DNA from: Pyronema omphalodes
Taxonomy: Eukaryota > Ascomycota > Pezizomycetes > Pezizales > Pyronemataceae
NCBI GenBank assembly: GCA_024516155.1
Contig: JAJJXM010000002.1
Location: 1,054,001-1,118,000, forward strand
Direction: 5' to 3'
Length of the DNA stretch: 64,000 nt
Made by a program: the position numbers and the translations under genes. The notes under the pieces are model-generated. The model did no database searches and was not told where the DNA came from. It was given only the letters and a program-made list of their open reading frames with translations. Positions within the stretch are counted from its first letter, which is position 1. The number at the start of each line of letters is the position of its first letter. Of this stretch, positions 36,501 to 48,569 are shown in pieces.

Positions 36501-39291
36501 TTCTACTTGCTGAGCTGGCACCATCGAATTTCGTTTCAATGGACATGTGATTTGTTTCAAGGCTGAGCTGTCAAAAGATCTATGCTAGCTTCTGATCGAT
36601 CTTCCCGGGAGTTTAGACTAGTTTTTGCGGGGTGGCGTGGCGTGGCTTGAGGAAAATAACTCACTAACTGTAGCGTAAAGATAATTTCAAGGCTCATGAT
36701 AACTGAAGATTGCTGGTTTTTCTTCACGGCATTTTTGTTCTTCTGTATTTGTTGACGAATTTTAATCAGTCAAAGGATCATGAAAATTTTCCTACAGTGT
36801 GGCTCATGGTATATAAGAAACTTTATATGGCGTTCGAAAATCTCTTCTAAAACCTCAAGTTGTTCTTGAATACCTTCAGTCTTGTGATCAAAATTTGGGC
36901 CGAGTGAGTTCAAACACCGAAACCACCTCGTTCATCACCATTTCTTACTCCGCTTTTCTGCTTCCTTCTATATTATTTCTCTTCATATGTATTCTTTCTC
37001 TGTATCTTTTTTATAGAAATTCCTTATCGACCTATTGAACATAGATGGGTACATATACGTACTTGATTGTAGTTCAAAAAACGACCAACCCACAGAAGAC
37101 AACCAATTAAACATCAATGATACCCAACTTATTCTCCATATACATCCGGTACAGTATTATATATTTTCTACCCAAACAACGAATATTATAATATCGAACC
37201 CCAATTAAATCCATCTTTCAAAAGACACGATATTTACTCTTTGCTTTTTGCTGTTTTTTTCCTCTTTCTTTTCCTTCTTTTTTTTTCTCTATTTTTTCTC
37301 CGTGTTTTTTTTTTTTTGCTGTATGATGGGACGGACAGTTGGTGCCAATTCCTACATGCTGTCTGCACATATGTAAACCATCGGTGAATCATGTACGTAT
37401 CCTACATATGCTGCACCATACATCCCTATACATATCATGTATGTATGTAAACTTCCACACAACGCACGACATATCCCTACGAGATGAGCAGCAAGCAGCA
37501 AGTAACAAAGTGGTGCGGTGCGGTGCGGTAAGTTATGCATATTATCCATACATACATACGCTGTGCCTTTCGCACGCCGGACGCATGGAGAATCGAGATG
37601 CAACGGTGCAACAGTGCAACAGTGTAAATTGCGGTCTATGTACAGTATATCTTTGCCCGAAACTTCATGAGTTCGAAACCCCAAGAACCTGACTCCTGAG
37701 ACTCTGAGTACATATCTATAGTATATAATGTGTATTGTGTACTGTGCACTGTGCACTCTTTAAATATCGATCCCGTCAAGCCGACCAGCTCCACTCGCTA
37801 AAGGAACCATACACTTCCCTGGGAGCCCTGCATAGCCTACAGTGTACACACTCCCCTAAAGTTCTTTGTGTATGTATGTATGTATGTATGTATGTATGTA
37901 TGTATGTATGTATGTATGTATGTATGTATGTCGGAAGTCAGGATGGCTATTTTGTATAGGAGGAGCCGAGAAAACCAACAACTTTCCGCCGGTTACCAGG
38001 TATGCACGTACATACATACCCCGGAATAGCTAGTCTTCAAGAATTATCTAGCCATATCCAGCTACCTATATCCCTCTCTAGCCATATCTAGATTCTGGGG
38101 TCTGGGGTTGACTAGCTAGGGTTACTAGTCCATACATCACACATGACCTGGGGAAACAAAGTGAACACAAAGTGAAACAAAGCTAGTCTGTAGGCAGCCT
38201 AGAAAGTAGAAAACCTAGCTGAACCTTCCGTAGTAAAGTTGCTTTTTTTCTTTTGCTCCATTTCCCCAGATTTTTGTTTACCGACTGATCCCTGGGGATG
38301 GGAATGGTGTGGGGGTCCGGGGGCTTGGGGATAGTTATGGTATAGTATCGTGTGTTATCGACATACCGGGTGAGAGGGGACGACTACGAAGATCTAACAA
38401 CAGCTTGATCTTAAGGCTGTAAGTTACAGAGTTAAAGAAATAGCAAAGCAGTACAAAACCATACCGACCTCCAGCACCAAACCCCAAAACACTCAGTGTA
38501 TCCGGGCATAAATATTTCATTTTCCTACTTGCAATCCGGGTGCTAAAACCAAGAGCCACCGGGAGGCCATCTCGTCGGGTCGTTCCTATCTTTCCTTCTC
38601 TAAGGCTGAGGAGATCCAAATACATATATATATATATACATACATGGATTTTTAGGCTTTCATACATACATACCTTGTGAAATGCAACGCAATAGGGAAG
38701 CTGTATCCTGGTGTGTGAATTATACCAAATCATACCAATTTCTATGCAGTACTTCGAACCCCGAGCTCCAGTGTATCCGGTCGGAAATATTACACTTCTT
38801 GCTTCCAGGCCGAGAACTGCAAATCGAGACACCCCTATCTCCCATCTCCCATCCCTCATCCCTCATCCCTCATCCTGCCATTAATACATTCCTTCTCTGT
38901 ATTCCTCTTATATATTCCTATTCCTCTTATTCCTCCTACTCCCACTCCTACCATTCCTATTCATATTCATATTCATATTCCTACCCCTTTCTTACCTTTG
39001 CCTTCTTTAAATAACCTCAAACCCAACCCCAACCTCGTTTTTATGCAAGTAAATATCAGTCGATCACAGCCAGCGTAAGTTCCATAGCTTCTGATATGTT
39101 ATTTTCAGTATACCGCGGTGTCCGGGAGAGATCTTAAAAAGTAGAGACCAAGGAGCTTCTTGAAACAACGGTTTTGATTCAGTACCTACATGCATACATA
39201 CCCAGGGAAATACCGAGTAGATCACAATACCATAGATAAGCTGTATCTCGGTGTATAAAACCATACCATCAATGTCAAACGGCTTTTTTAG
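33546..39291. other. gene desert with dense simple repeats
   Basis: No convincing gene. Poly-T/TTTTA tracts are at 33880-33942. A 14-bp unit (CAAGGTTCAAAGTG) repeats four times at about 34498-34554 and runs into a C19 tract at 34558-34576. GTAT tetramers are at 37868-37931. ORFs such as 38335-38859 on the minus strand lack family features and have ordinary intergenic composition. Confidence 0.4.
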
Positions 39292-39565
39292 AAAAATAAA
39301 AAAATAAAAAAATAAAAAAATAAAAAAATAAAAAAATAAAAAAATAAAAAAATAAAAAAATAAAAAAATAAAAAAATAAAAAAATAAAAAAATAAAAAAA
39401 TAAAAAAATAAAAAAATAAAAAAATAAAAAAATAAAAAAATAAAAAAATAAAAAAATAAAAAAATAAAAAATAAAAAAATAAAAAAATAAAAAAATAAAA
39501 AAATAAAAAAATAAAAAAATAAAAAAATAAAAAAATAAAAAAATAAAAAAATAAAAAAATAAAAA
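39292..39565. repeat. 8-bp A7T microsatellite, about 34 copies
   Basis: An almost uninterrupted run of AAAAAAAT with one shorter unit near 39467. The minus-strand FFIFLFFY ORF is an artefact of the repeat. Confidence 0.95.
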
Positions 39566-39800
39566 TTCGAATCCCTCGAACCCTTGGAACCTACTCGAAG
39601 TCATAATTAATGATTTCTTCTTTGGATAAGATACAACATATACCCTTCTCTACGCCCTCCCCCCCTCCCTCACCTCCTCCTAAACTGATTTTATAGATTT
39701 AGACACTGAATGCAGGATTCCGTGAAGTTCTACTTTCAGGATTTTTATTTTTCGAAAAAAAAAAAAATACATCTACATACAGCATGATATTTTTCTTCTT

Positions 39801-40018
39801 CAGTCTTTTCAGTCTTTTCAGTCTTTTCAGTCTTTTCAGTCTTTTCAGTCTTTTCAGTCTTTTCAGTCTTTTCAGTCTTTTCAGTGTTTTCAGTCTTTTC
39901 AGTCTTTTCAGTCTTTTCAGTCTTTTCAGTCTTTTCAGTCTTTTCAGTCTTTTCAGTCTTTTCAGTCTTTTCAGTCTTTTCAGTCTTTTCAGTCTTTTCA
40001 GTCTTTTCAGTCTTTTCT
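39801..40018. repeat. 9-bp TTTTCAGTC minisatellite, about 24 copies
   Basis: A near-perfect 9-bp array with one TTTTCAGTG variant near 39883, so all three frames stay open and give SLFSLF-type phantom proteins. Each unit also contains a TTTTCAG acceptor-like string. Confidence 0.95.
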
Positions 40019-40116
40019 GTCTGTTCCGTTGTTTATTTTCCTCTTTATTTGTTTATCCAAGGAGATGAGATCTCAGATGTCTGTGTATTTGAAACTACCC
40101 GGAATATCAGCACTTG

Positions 40117-40226
40117 TAGCCATAGTCATAGTCATAGTCATAGTCATAGCCATAGCCATAGCCATAGCCATAGTCATAGCCGTAGTCATAGCCATAGTCA
40201 TAGCCGTAATCATAGCCGTAGTCAGA
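40117..40226. repeat. hexamer array (CATAGT / CATAGC / CGTAGT)
   Basis: About 18 units of 6 bp with an internal change from CATAGT to CATAGC, giving Ser-His-repeat phantom ORFs. It is the third array within 1 kb. Confidence 0.9.
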
Positions 40227-40379
40227 ATACACACCCCGAATACCCGTAGGATATATATAGTATATATATAGTATATACAAGAGAGGATGTGGTCTGTTCC
40301 GGCCTACGGCCGGTCCATTGTGTTGCCTCTACAAATCGAACCGTTGGTACACAACTCCAACTGTTGATAAACTGGTTAC

Positions 40380-40423
40380 TCGTGCCTAAAGATGGTGGCT
40401 AGCGCCACCATCTTTAGGCACGA
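40380..40423. repeat. perfect 20-bp inverted repeat with 4-nt loop
   Basis: The left arm TCGTGCCTAAAGATGGTGGC (40380-40399) is the exact reverse complement of 40404-40423, separated by TAGC. No mismatches are present. It could be a small foldback element, two joined transposon ends or a structured transcript. No clear target-site duplication flanks it. Confidence 0.9.
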
Positions 40424-41313
40424 ACATATAATGTGACGGGTTTCGACTATATATATGATGTGATCTTAAGAATAATAAACTCGCCTATGACTCCCGCAAG
40501 AGCAGCCTGGGATAAATAATATTCCTAGTGCTGCAGTTAATGTTATCCTGTGACAGCAATATTCTGAAATGCTTCCTCTGCCCGACCCTTCATAGATATG
40601 TGCTGGAACACAAAGTTCATTGGGGCAAGCAGAAGATATTTTCTTGCCGATTGGAGGATTTGTCGAGTAATTTCACCTCTACAATATATCGTGGGTTGTT
40701 ACTTCAGGACAATAACTCTCGAATTCTTGACCAGCCACTTCTGTATTGAGAGGTTTCTACACAATCACCAGTTTTTCGATTTGATTTCAATTTCTTGGGC
40801 CTTGCCAAACTCAATATTATGACATATGGTACAGTTTTGATATATATCGGAGGCTCTAACTTTTACCCCAGGATCTCGCTGGGAATCATCCCAGAGCGTA
40901 CATGATATCTTGGGCCTGTTGTCACCCTTATTCCTTATGCTGGTTTTACCTCTCGTCTGTACATTTGGAGCCCTGTTTGCTCTTTTTCCACTGGCCTCTC
41001 TGAACTCACCTGTCTCCTCTCTCCTCACTGAACTGTTCTTCTACTTCTCACCTGGCCTCTGTCTTTAACGCTACCATATTGCCTCTACTCCTTTTCTGCC
41101 CTTCTCCCTCTCCGTCTCTTCACTCGTATTATTTCTTCTGCTTTTACATCACAGTTCATCTTTCTCACTTTGCCAATCCTTCCGCCATTTATGTACATAT
41201 GTGTCTATGTTTCATGTTTGTTTTTTATTTGTCATTTTTCGCATTGTGCAGCATTAACTTTCATGTTGATTCAGAAAGACTTTATGCACATTCTAAGATT
41301 CAATCAGTGCTCC
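40424..41313. other. possible decayed coding or transposon DNA
   Basis: Two ORFs (40528-40749 plus, 40765-41028 minus) have mixed, protein-like composition, unlike the repeat-driven ORFs around them, but neither shows a motif I recognise. The minus-strand one has the same orientation as the orphan ORF at 41314-41709. Confidence 0.25.
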
Positions 41314-41709
41314 TCAGCCTGCTCTCATTCTTTCCGAGTCATTTTTTGATATCCTCGTGATGTTTCTGAAGCTCAGTCTCAGTAATGAAAAATCCTCCTT
41401 GGGAGGCTTCAAAACGTTCTCTGCTTCCTTCCACTGTTTTTCTGCCTTGAGCCTATTCAAATCCGCTTTATATATCTCCTCACACAGTGTGTCAAGATTC
41501 TCCTCAATAAAACCGCAGTTGCTTAACTTCATCTGATAGCGTCTCGTCAACTGTATCTGCAGCATGCGGCAAAGGTCACAGGTGTCGGTGTATTTAATCC
41601 GGCCAACCATTAACAGCTGAATTGCATCATGGATTATATCAAAGGTGCGAAGTGGTTTGGGATTGGAAAGGCGAATGGGAACCGTGGCCAGGCAGCCAGA
41701 AGAGCAGTC
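41314..41709 (-). pseudogene. orphan ORF, probable fragment of an unknown protein
   Basis: The frame is open for 131 codons between a TAA at 41712-41710 and a TGA at 41316-41314, with the first ATG at 41610. The translation is charged and helical (KADLNRLKAEKQWKEAENVL) after a Cys-containing part (TDTCDLCRMLQ), which reads like real protein and not like repeat noise. I do not recognise it and see no upstream exon, so I treat it as a gene fragment or a transposon-derived piece. Confidence 0.3.
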
Positions 41710-41880
41710 TTATATGTTTCCCATCGAATCTGTTCCGGTTGCCACGGCTACCGGTTTTACCATCCCGCCATGTATTGCCGAAGTTTTTTTATTGCCGCCC
41801 GACAGCCAGAGGAGTTCACGTTTAAATTAATCTGAAATTACGTCATCACAGCTTTTAATAATAACGCTATACCGTATCAG

Positions 41881-42264
41881 GTAAATAACTAAAATATACC
41901 TGCTTATATAGTATAAAAGGCGACTAAAAACCTCTAAATCACTTTCTGCAGACGCTATTCCATTTCAGGTGCGTACTAAAATATCTGCTTATAGTATTCT
42001 GAAAAGGCGACTAAAAACCTCTAAATCACTTTCTGCAGACGCTATTCCATTTCAGGTGCGTACTAAAATATCTGCTTATAGTATTCTGAAAAGGCGACTA
42101 AAAACCTCTAAATCACTTTCTGCAGACGCTATTCCATTTCAGGTGCGTACTAAAATATCTGCTTATAGTATTCTGAAAAGGCGACTAAAAACCTCTAAAT
42201 CACTTTCTGCAGACGCTATTCCATTTCAGGTGCGTACTAAAACATCTGCTTATAGTATTCTGAT
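41881..42264 (+). repeat. 87-bp tandem repeat, four and a half copies
   Basis: Exact units are 41969-42055, 42056-42142 and 42143-42229, with a partial copy to 42264. A diverged first copy is 41881-41968. Each unit starts GTGCGTACTAAA and ends CCATTTCAG. As 87 is 29 codons, the plus frame stays open and yields a 29-residue repeat (VRTKISAYSILKRR, then LKTSKSLSADAIPFQ). The exact units are almost identical, so amplification is recent. Whether it is translated is unknown. Confidence 0.95.
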
Positions 42265-42370
42265 AGGCATACAGATACAGATACAGGTATATGAGTGACG
42301 AGTCACGACTCAGTGGGAGATGGGAAGATGGGAAAATCTAATATACATGTAACCCACAGCAATCGGCAGC

Positions 42371-42653
42371 GTATTGAGTATTGAGTATTGAGTATTGAGT
42401 ATTGAGTATTGAGTATTGAGTATTGAGTATTGAGTATTGAGTATTGAGTATTGGGTATTGAGTATTGAGTATTGAGTATTGAGTATTGAGGATTGAGGAT
42501 TGAGGATTGAGTATTGAGTATTGAGTATTGAGTATTGAGTATTGAGTATTGAGTATTGAGTATTGAGTATTGAGTATTGAGTATTGAGTATTGAGTATTG
42601 AGTATTGAGTATTGAGTATTGAGTATTGAGTATTGAGTATTGAGTATTGAGTA
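42371..42653. repeat. heptamer array GTATTGA, about 40 copies
   Basis: Nearly pure 7-bp units, with one GTATTGG and a small cluster of GGATTGA variants near 42487-42507. The minus-strand NTQYSIL ORF is repeat-encoded. Confidence 0.95.
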
Positions 42654-42739
42654 AGGAACCTATAGTATGTAGTAAGGAATCCACAATATGTAGTCAGGAA
42701 TCTACAATAAGGAATCTACACTATATATTATGTAATCCA

Positions 42740-42878
42740 TAATAATAATCACCATAATAATCCATAATAATAATCACCATAATAATCACCATAATGATCA
42801 CCATAATAATCACCATAATAATCACCATAATAATCACCATAATAATCACCATAATAATCACCATAATAATCACCATAG
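42740..42878. repeat. 12-bp array (AATAATCACCAT), about 11 copies
   Basis: A trinucleotide-like but 12-bp-periodic array. The phantom minus-strand product is GDYY repeated. Confidence 0.9.
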
Positions 42879-43817
42879 AAGGAAGCGGAGGAAGAAGCGA
42901 AAGAAGTAGAGGAAGAAATAGAGGAAGAAGCAAAGTCCACAGCCATACCATCCCGAAATCCAAATGCAAATCCGAACCCCAATTCGACATCAAAAACTCC
43001 CAACGCGGGTGAACAGTGAACGGGATGGCAAGAATCAAGAATTGCCGCTGGGCCGGGATACAAGCCACCAGCCACAGCGGCCACACCGACCGACCAGCCA
43101 CAGCGGCCACCAATTAGAACCGGGAAGAGTTACACGCGTCGCAAGTTCTATGTTCATATTTCATATTCCCAACTTTCAGTCAATTCCCGAGCATGATATT
43201 AAACAATCAAAGCCCAACAACTGAACAGCAGTACTGTACCAAAATCCCCAAATCGCAAGTATTTCCCCATATCCATATCAATCAATCAATCAATCAATGA
43301 AAAGGCATATGTATATAACAAGAAGCAAAAACCCGGGACCAAAAAGAGAAACCCGAAAAAAAAAAAAATCTCTTTTTACAACCATGTTTTTTTTATAATC
43401 ATATCCAAGAAGATTTATGTACTGTAGTATATGGTATATGGTAGAAGTAAAAAAAAAAAAAAAAAAGCAATATTGTATACAGATTCGAACCAACCATTCA
43501 ACCGTTCAATCATCCCACGAACCGCCCCCAATCCAATCCAATCCCTTGTAAAACACACACAAAAACATATACATGCCGAAACACGAAATCATTAACGCCG
43601 CCCTGACATACATACAATCCAAAAATTCCAGATGCGCCACTAGGTATTTCTTCGACCTTCTTCTTCTTCTTCTTCTTATTTGTCTTTCCTTTCACTTTCT
43701 CTCCGTCTTTCTTCTTTCTTCTTTCACTTTGTCTTTCCTCGATCGATCGAGGATCGACGGACCATGCTCTCTACTGCTCATAAACCCCCATAACCCTTAT
43801 TACCGGATTACGAAAAT

Positions 43818-45114
43818 TTACTCGCGGTACTCCTTGTTCTCATCAGGAGCAGCGAGCTTCTCCATCCATCCACGGATGTACTCGTACACGGTGAAAGTGA
43901 CAGCCTATGATGGTGATATGATTAGTCATACATTCCATACTATCACATGGCAAAAGCCGGGATTTTATGGAAAGCTTACCTGACCGGGAGCAACACGCAT
44001 GACACGAGGGGTGATACCCTGGTAGAAAGCACGAGGACCCTCCTGCTTGAACATATCCTTTGCGATGTATGTGATTCTGCTAAGAGCAGACTCACCAGGC
44101 TTGGCAGAGCTCTTCTGAAGACGAGTCTTAATGGTGTCAATGGGGGCGTTTGACAAAGGACCCATAGCTCCAGAAACAAGTCCCAAAACCATGTGCTGGT
44201 AAGAAGGAAGCTCCTCCAACTCGGGCTGCCACTGCAATGCCCACTGCTTGAAGTAGGTGTAGGCGGTGAAGTTTACGGCCTGGTTGGTGGACTGACGTAA
44301 TGCGGTAAGGGAAACTCCGGAGTACAAGGCGCGGAATCCCTCCTCACGAACAACGGTGTAGGCGGCGTGAGCGGCGTTACGGTAGCGGGGAACGTCGAGA
44401 GGGTCGGCCATGGAGTGGTGTTGCGACTGGAGACGGATCTTGACGACCTCCATGGGGGTGACGACGGCGACGGCCTCGGTGGCTCCGGCAGCGAGACCAG
44501 CTGTTGGGTGAGGTTAGTGGGATGTTTATAGCGGAGTATTCGGCATGCCGAAAGATCACCGGGAAGACTTACACAAGAAAACAGCGGAGGCAGCAATCTT
44601 TCCAGTCTCGGGGTCCTTCTTGGCAAGTGACTTGTAGAACTCGAATGAAGAGAAACGGATGGCCATCTTAGGCACAATTCCGGTAATGACAGCTCCCAAT
44701 CCCTTGTACAATCCCAAAGGAGTCTCCTTCTGGATGATCTCCTTTCCGACGGTGAAGAATCCCTTTCTCTTTGCGCTTCCCTTCCGGCGGGAAAGCTGCA
44801 TCCGTACCTGATCATGGAGTTAGTCCGAGGGGTTCCTATCGCGCTTTCGGGAGTCGTGGTTTGGTTACCTTGATGGTATCTACATTACGGGGTTAGTGAT
44901 TTCTGTTCAAATCGGAGAGAAGAATAGAGATGGAGCCGAAAACAACTTACCTAGAGGGTGACACGCCAAAGCCTCACACATACCAGCTCCTCCTCCGGCT
45001 GTTTCCTAACCGTTAGCCATGGGCACCAGTGATAGCTTCTCGGGATATCTTCATACCGATCAAGTGAGTGGCCATAGTGGCGGGCTTCTTCTCCTGCTTC
45101 TTTGCGGCGGACAT
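43818..45114 (-). CDS. SFC1: mitochondrial succinate/fumarate carrier
   Basis: Exons 45114-45057, 44998-44951, 44879-44869, 44807-44573, 44500-43980 and 43904-43818 join to 319 aa, normal for the mitochondrial carrier family. Three carrier signatures are visible: HPLDTIKVR in repeat 1, TPMEVVKIR in repeat 2 and APIDTIKTR in repeat 3. Several blocks closely match yeast Sfc1/Acr1: PKMAIRFSSFEFYKSL, SNAPIDTIKTRLQKS and GITPRVMRVAPGQAVTFTVYE. The protein exchanges cytosolic succinate for mitochondrial fumarate across the inner membrane, linking the glyoxylate cycle to the TCA cycle during growth on C2 compounds and lipids. Exon 3 is only 11 nt and completes the codons for DTIK of the first signature. 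The PEX12 gene at 57 kb serves the related peroxisomal pathway but is not adjacent. Confidence 0.95.
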
Positions 45115-48100
45115 GTTGTAATAATTTCCTTGGTATCGAGTCGAGTTATCGAATGGGTATCAACGTAGGAAGCCTTGTTGTATGATGGCTAATCGAAGTT
45201 TGCTCGAGGGGTTATAAGATATCGGAAGACTGAGAGGAGAGAGAGATGGTGATCCCGAAGAAAAGTGAAAAGACGAACAGAAAGAATCAATGACAGGAAT
45301 GGGACTTTTTTGCGGCCGAACAGAAGACTATGTAAAGTATTTACGGCCAAACGGAAAAACCGAACCAGCCCTTGGGACCTCGGTGCTATCCGCACTTATT
45401 TTGCGAAAAGTAGTGCCGACCGCTGCAACATTTACCACTAGTTTTGATGTCCCTGCCCCGGGCAACCGAGAAGTGTACATACACAAACACAGTCGCATGG
45501 AGGACAGCAGCCGTGTGATCCCCCTCCATCGGATCCCGTTCCTATCCCGAATTGCGCATGATCTAACCCACTAAGGTCTGATCATGGTCCATCAATTGCC
45601 GTAAAACCATTCAGGACTGGACATCAAAAAAAAACCCCCCCGCCTCTACAGAACTCTAACCGTACAGCACACAAGGTCTCAAGCACCTAGGCCATCGGCA
45701 CCAGCATCATACCATACCATAGGGGAGCGACGCTGCGACAGTTAAACCTTGGCCCCAATTTTTTTCTCCTCGTCTCCATATTCGGAGCTGTGGAGAAATT
45801 ATTGCCCGTGAAAGGGTTATTTTCTTGGGACCTTGGGTGGATGCGTAGGAAAGGATAAGATAGCCATTCAGCTGCTACTGCTGCCATACATACGTCAGAT
45901 CCGGGGTTAAGAAAAGCTCATCATCATCATCTTCACATGTTCGTCGTATATAAAGATTTATGACAAACGGAACGCGAAAGTTGTAAGTGAGTGAGCACGA
46001 CATCTGTTTTGTGTACATACATAACTTTCTGTCGCGTGGGATGTGATGTGGGGAAAGCTCTCTTGTCACTAGAATCCCAACCCAACCCAACCTATCCATC
46101 ACCCGTGCTATCCCGTCTGACATCTCACATCCGAAGATTCAAACCAGGCAAGGCAAGGCAAGGCAAGTCCCAGAGTCCAGAGTCCAGTTGTCCAGCATCC
46201 AGCATCCAGCAAACCATCCATCACAGGTCCTCAGCAGACCGAGAAAAGTCCCAGTCGAAAGCCCAAAAGCCAAAAAAAACAGATAAACGGACAAGTGAAC
46301 TCCGAATATCCCAAAAGTGGGCTGAGCGTTATTCCGCTCATGTTATTCGTGATTTCCACCAGTCGAAATATTACATCATTTCTAGTCCATAAAAGGGAAA
46401 CCAAGTGGGGTTTTGAATGTCACACTAATCACACTAATCACACCCAAGAACGCTAACACATCCCCAGTGCCGAACAATCCCGTTTATTTCCATCCGGGTA
46501 ACATCTGATTCCATTTGTGCTAGCTTTGTTGGGCTTAATTTGGTTGGTCTGGCTAACCTGAGCAAGCTAGTGCTACGTAGTGTCACTTAGTGTCACCTGG
46601 CGTAACCTGGCGTAACCTACACACCCCTACACACCCCCTACACAACAGGGAAGCAGCAGAAGCCGAGGTTACTAAAACCATCCCTACAACCATCCCGAAT
46701 GACAAAAGCTTTAGCGTGACGAATAACCTAAACGTTATGCCAGCAACAACGTTCACACGGATATTCTTAAACTAGCGTAATGAGTTTTTGCCGAGGTTAG
46801 TAAAGTTATGTTCCCGAGCGTTATGTGGGGGAAAATTAAACGTGATGCAGAAAAAAATGATGCCCTCAACGCTATAACAACACAACACCAATCCGGAAAT
46901 ATCATAGTCCAAAAAAACAGTATGTAAACGAAGATATTTAATATTAACATTAACTATAAACGGCACAGTTCTCAAATTCTATCTACAGTATCGTACATAC
47001 CACTACTGCTGCTTCCTGTACTTCTTAAAACTCTGGGGAATCGGAATCGGAATTAAGTGGGGATTAGTTCTCAGTTCTCAATTTCTCGGATGAAAGCTAC
47101 CAGGGAACTGCAAGGTGCACACGACCTTGCGAGCTTCCGTCCGAGCTTGTGAGTCTTGAAAGCAGCGAGCAGCAAGCATATGGTGGAGTATGAGCTGCTC
47201 GTGGGATGGCTGGGCTGGGCTGGGCTGTGGTAGGCTGTGGTGGTATATGCATATCCGGGGTTCGGGGTTCGGGGTTCGGGGTTCGGGGTTCGGCAGCTGT
47301 GGAAGTACATACATAGGGAAGTGAAGTGTACATAGAAGCGTAACCTACCGTTTGCGCGCGGGCTAATGGAGCCGAGTATTTTGGTGGTCACGCGTTGTCA
47401 CGAGCTCTGGGGAATGACTATGACTATGACTATATCTAACTATGACTATGTCTAACTATGACTCACGAGGAGATGGAAATATGGAAATTAAGGGTATCTA
47501 TTGCTATGTATGACGGTATATAACATACAGATTTTCATCAATCTTTATATATGTTTAAAGGAATTTCAACCAACCAACCAACCAACCAACCAACCATTCA
47601 GACAGGGCTTTAACCCATCGCTGTAGGAATAGGAATGCCAATATCAACTGTCACCATCCATTTCCATTTCCATTTCCATCTTCAGCTTTCTTACATTTCG
47701 TGGATTTCTTTATGTATCGGCATACAGCACGTGTTATTCCATTTCTGTATTTTTGTACAAAATATTAGTATTAGTATTAGTATTGTATTATATCTTCCGT
47801 CACTTTTCATCACCTTCCGTCACTTCCGTCACTTTTCGTTACTGTTATTACTCCCCCATCCTCCATCCTCCATCCTCCATCCTCCATCTCCAAAGTATCC
47901 ACCAGCGCAATCCGAACCAACCAGAAATACCCGGGTTACGGCAAGTTGCAACTACATACATACATACATACATACAGCTACAGCTACAGATACAGCTACA
48001 GATACAGCTACAGATAGCTAAGACCCGCGAGTACGGCAACTTACCTAGCTACCGTGCCTACAGTACATACTGATACCTAAGACCCGCCATTCCCGCCATT

Positions 48101-48366
48101 CCCGCCATTCCCGCATTTTCGGGATTTTCGGCATTTACGGGGTTTTCGGGATTTAAGGCATTTATGGGGTTCCCGGGGTTCCCGGGGTTTACGTACAGAG
48201 AACTTCTGTACAGTTAGATGGATGGATGGATGGATGGATATGTATATACTTGTCGAAGGTCTCCTCCACGCATGGCTTGGAGATGATGTTGAGGGTTGAT
48301 AGTAAATTAGTAAGAGCTGAAGCTTGATAGTAAGAGCCGAAGCATGATAATAAGAGCTGAAAGTTA
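45115..48366. other. intergenic with small repeats
   Basis: No gene is supported. The carrier promoter lies at the left end. Notes: GGCAA pentamers at about 46148-46168, GTGTCAC and CTGGCGTAAC repeats at 46578-46618, GGGGTTC heptamers at about 47255-47295, CCAA tetramers at 47565-47595, GGAT at about 48217-48238 and a CCCGCCATT run at 48085-48113. Related phrases GCCGAGGTTACTAAAA (46659) and GCCGAGGTTAGTAAAG (46791) suggest a short dispersed repeat. Confidence 0.4.
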
Positions 48367-48562
48367 ACATAACAATAACAATAACAATAACAATAACAAT
48401 AACAATAACAATAACAATAACAATAACAATAACAATAACAATAACAATAACAATAACAATAACAATAACAATAACAATAACAATAACAATAACAATAACA
48501 ATAACAATAACAATAACAATAACAATAACAATAACAATAACAATAACAATAACAATAACAAT
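48367..48562. repeat. hexamer microsatellite AACAAT, about 32 copies
   Basis: An uninterrupted 6-bp array. It generates poly-Leu and Cys-Tyr phantom ORFs on the minus strand. Confidence 0.97.
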
Positions 48563-48569
48563 CAGAGCT

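Noticed and set aside
38335..38859. 174-aa minus-strand ORF in the gene desert
   Set aside because: No recognisable domain. It is interrupted by TATATA and TACATACATA repeats and looks like a chance open frame.
39275..40068. ORFs encoding FFIFLFFY and SLFSLFSL repeats
   Set aside because: Purely encoded by the A7T and TTTTCAGTC tandem arrays, with no start context or other protein features.
41881..42264. CRISPR-like regular repeat
   Set aside because: Units are contiguous 87-bp copies with no spacers, in a eukaryotic genome.
42310..43113. ORFs with NTQYSIL and GDYY repeats
   Set aside because: Products of the GTATTGA and AATAATCACCAT arrays.
46590..46900. Possible transposon with ends near the GCCGAGGTTA repeats
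   Set aside because: The repeated phrase is short and direct, no inverted ends or target duplication could be found, and no ORF supports it.
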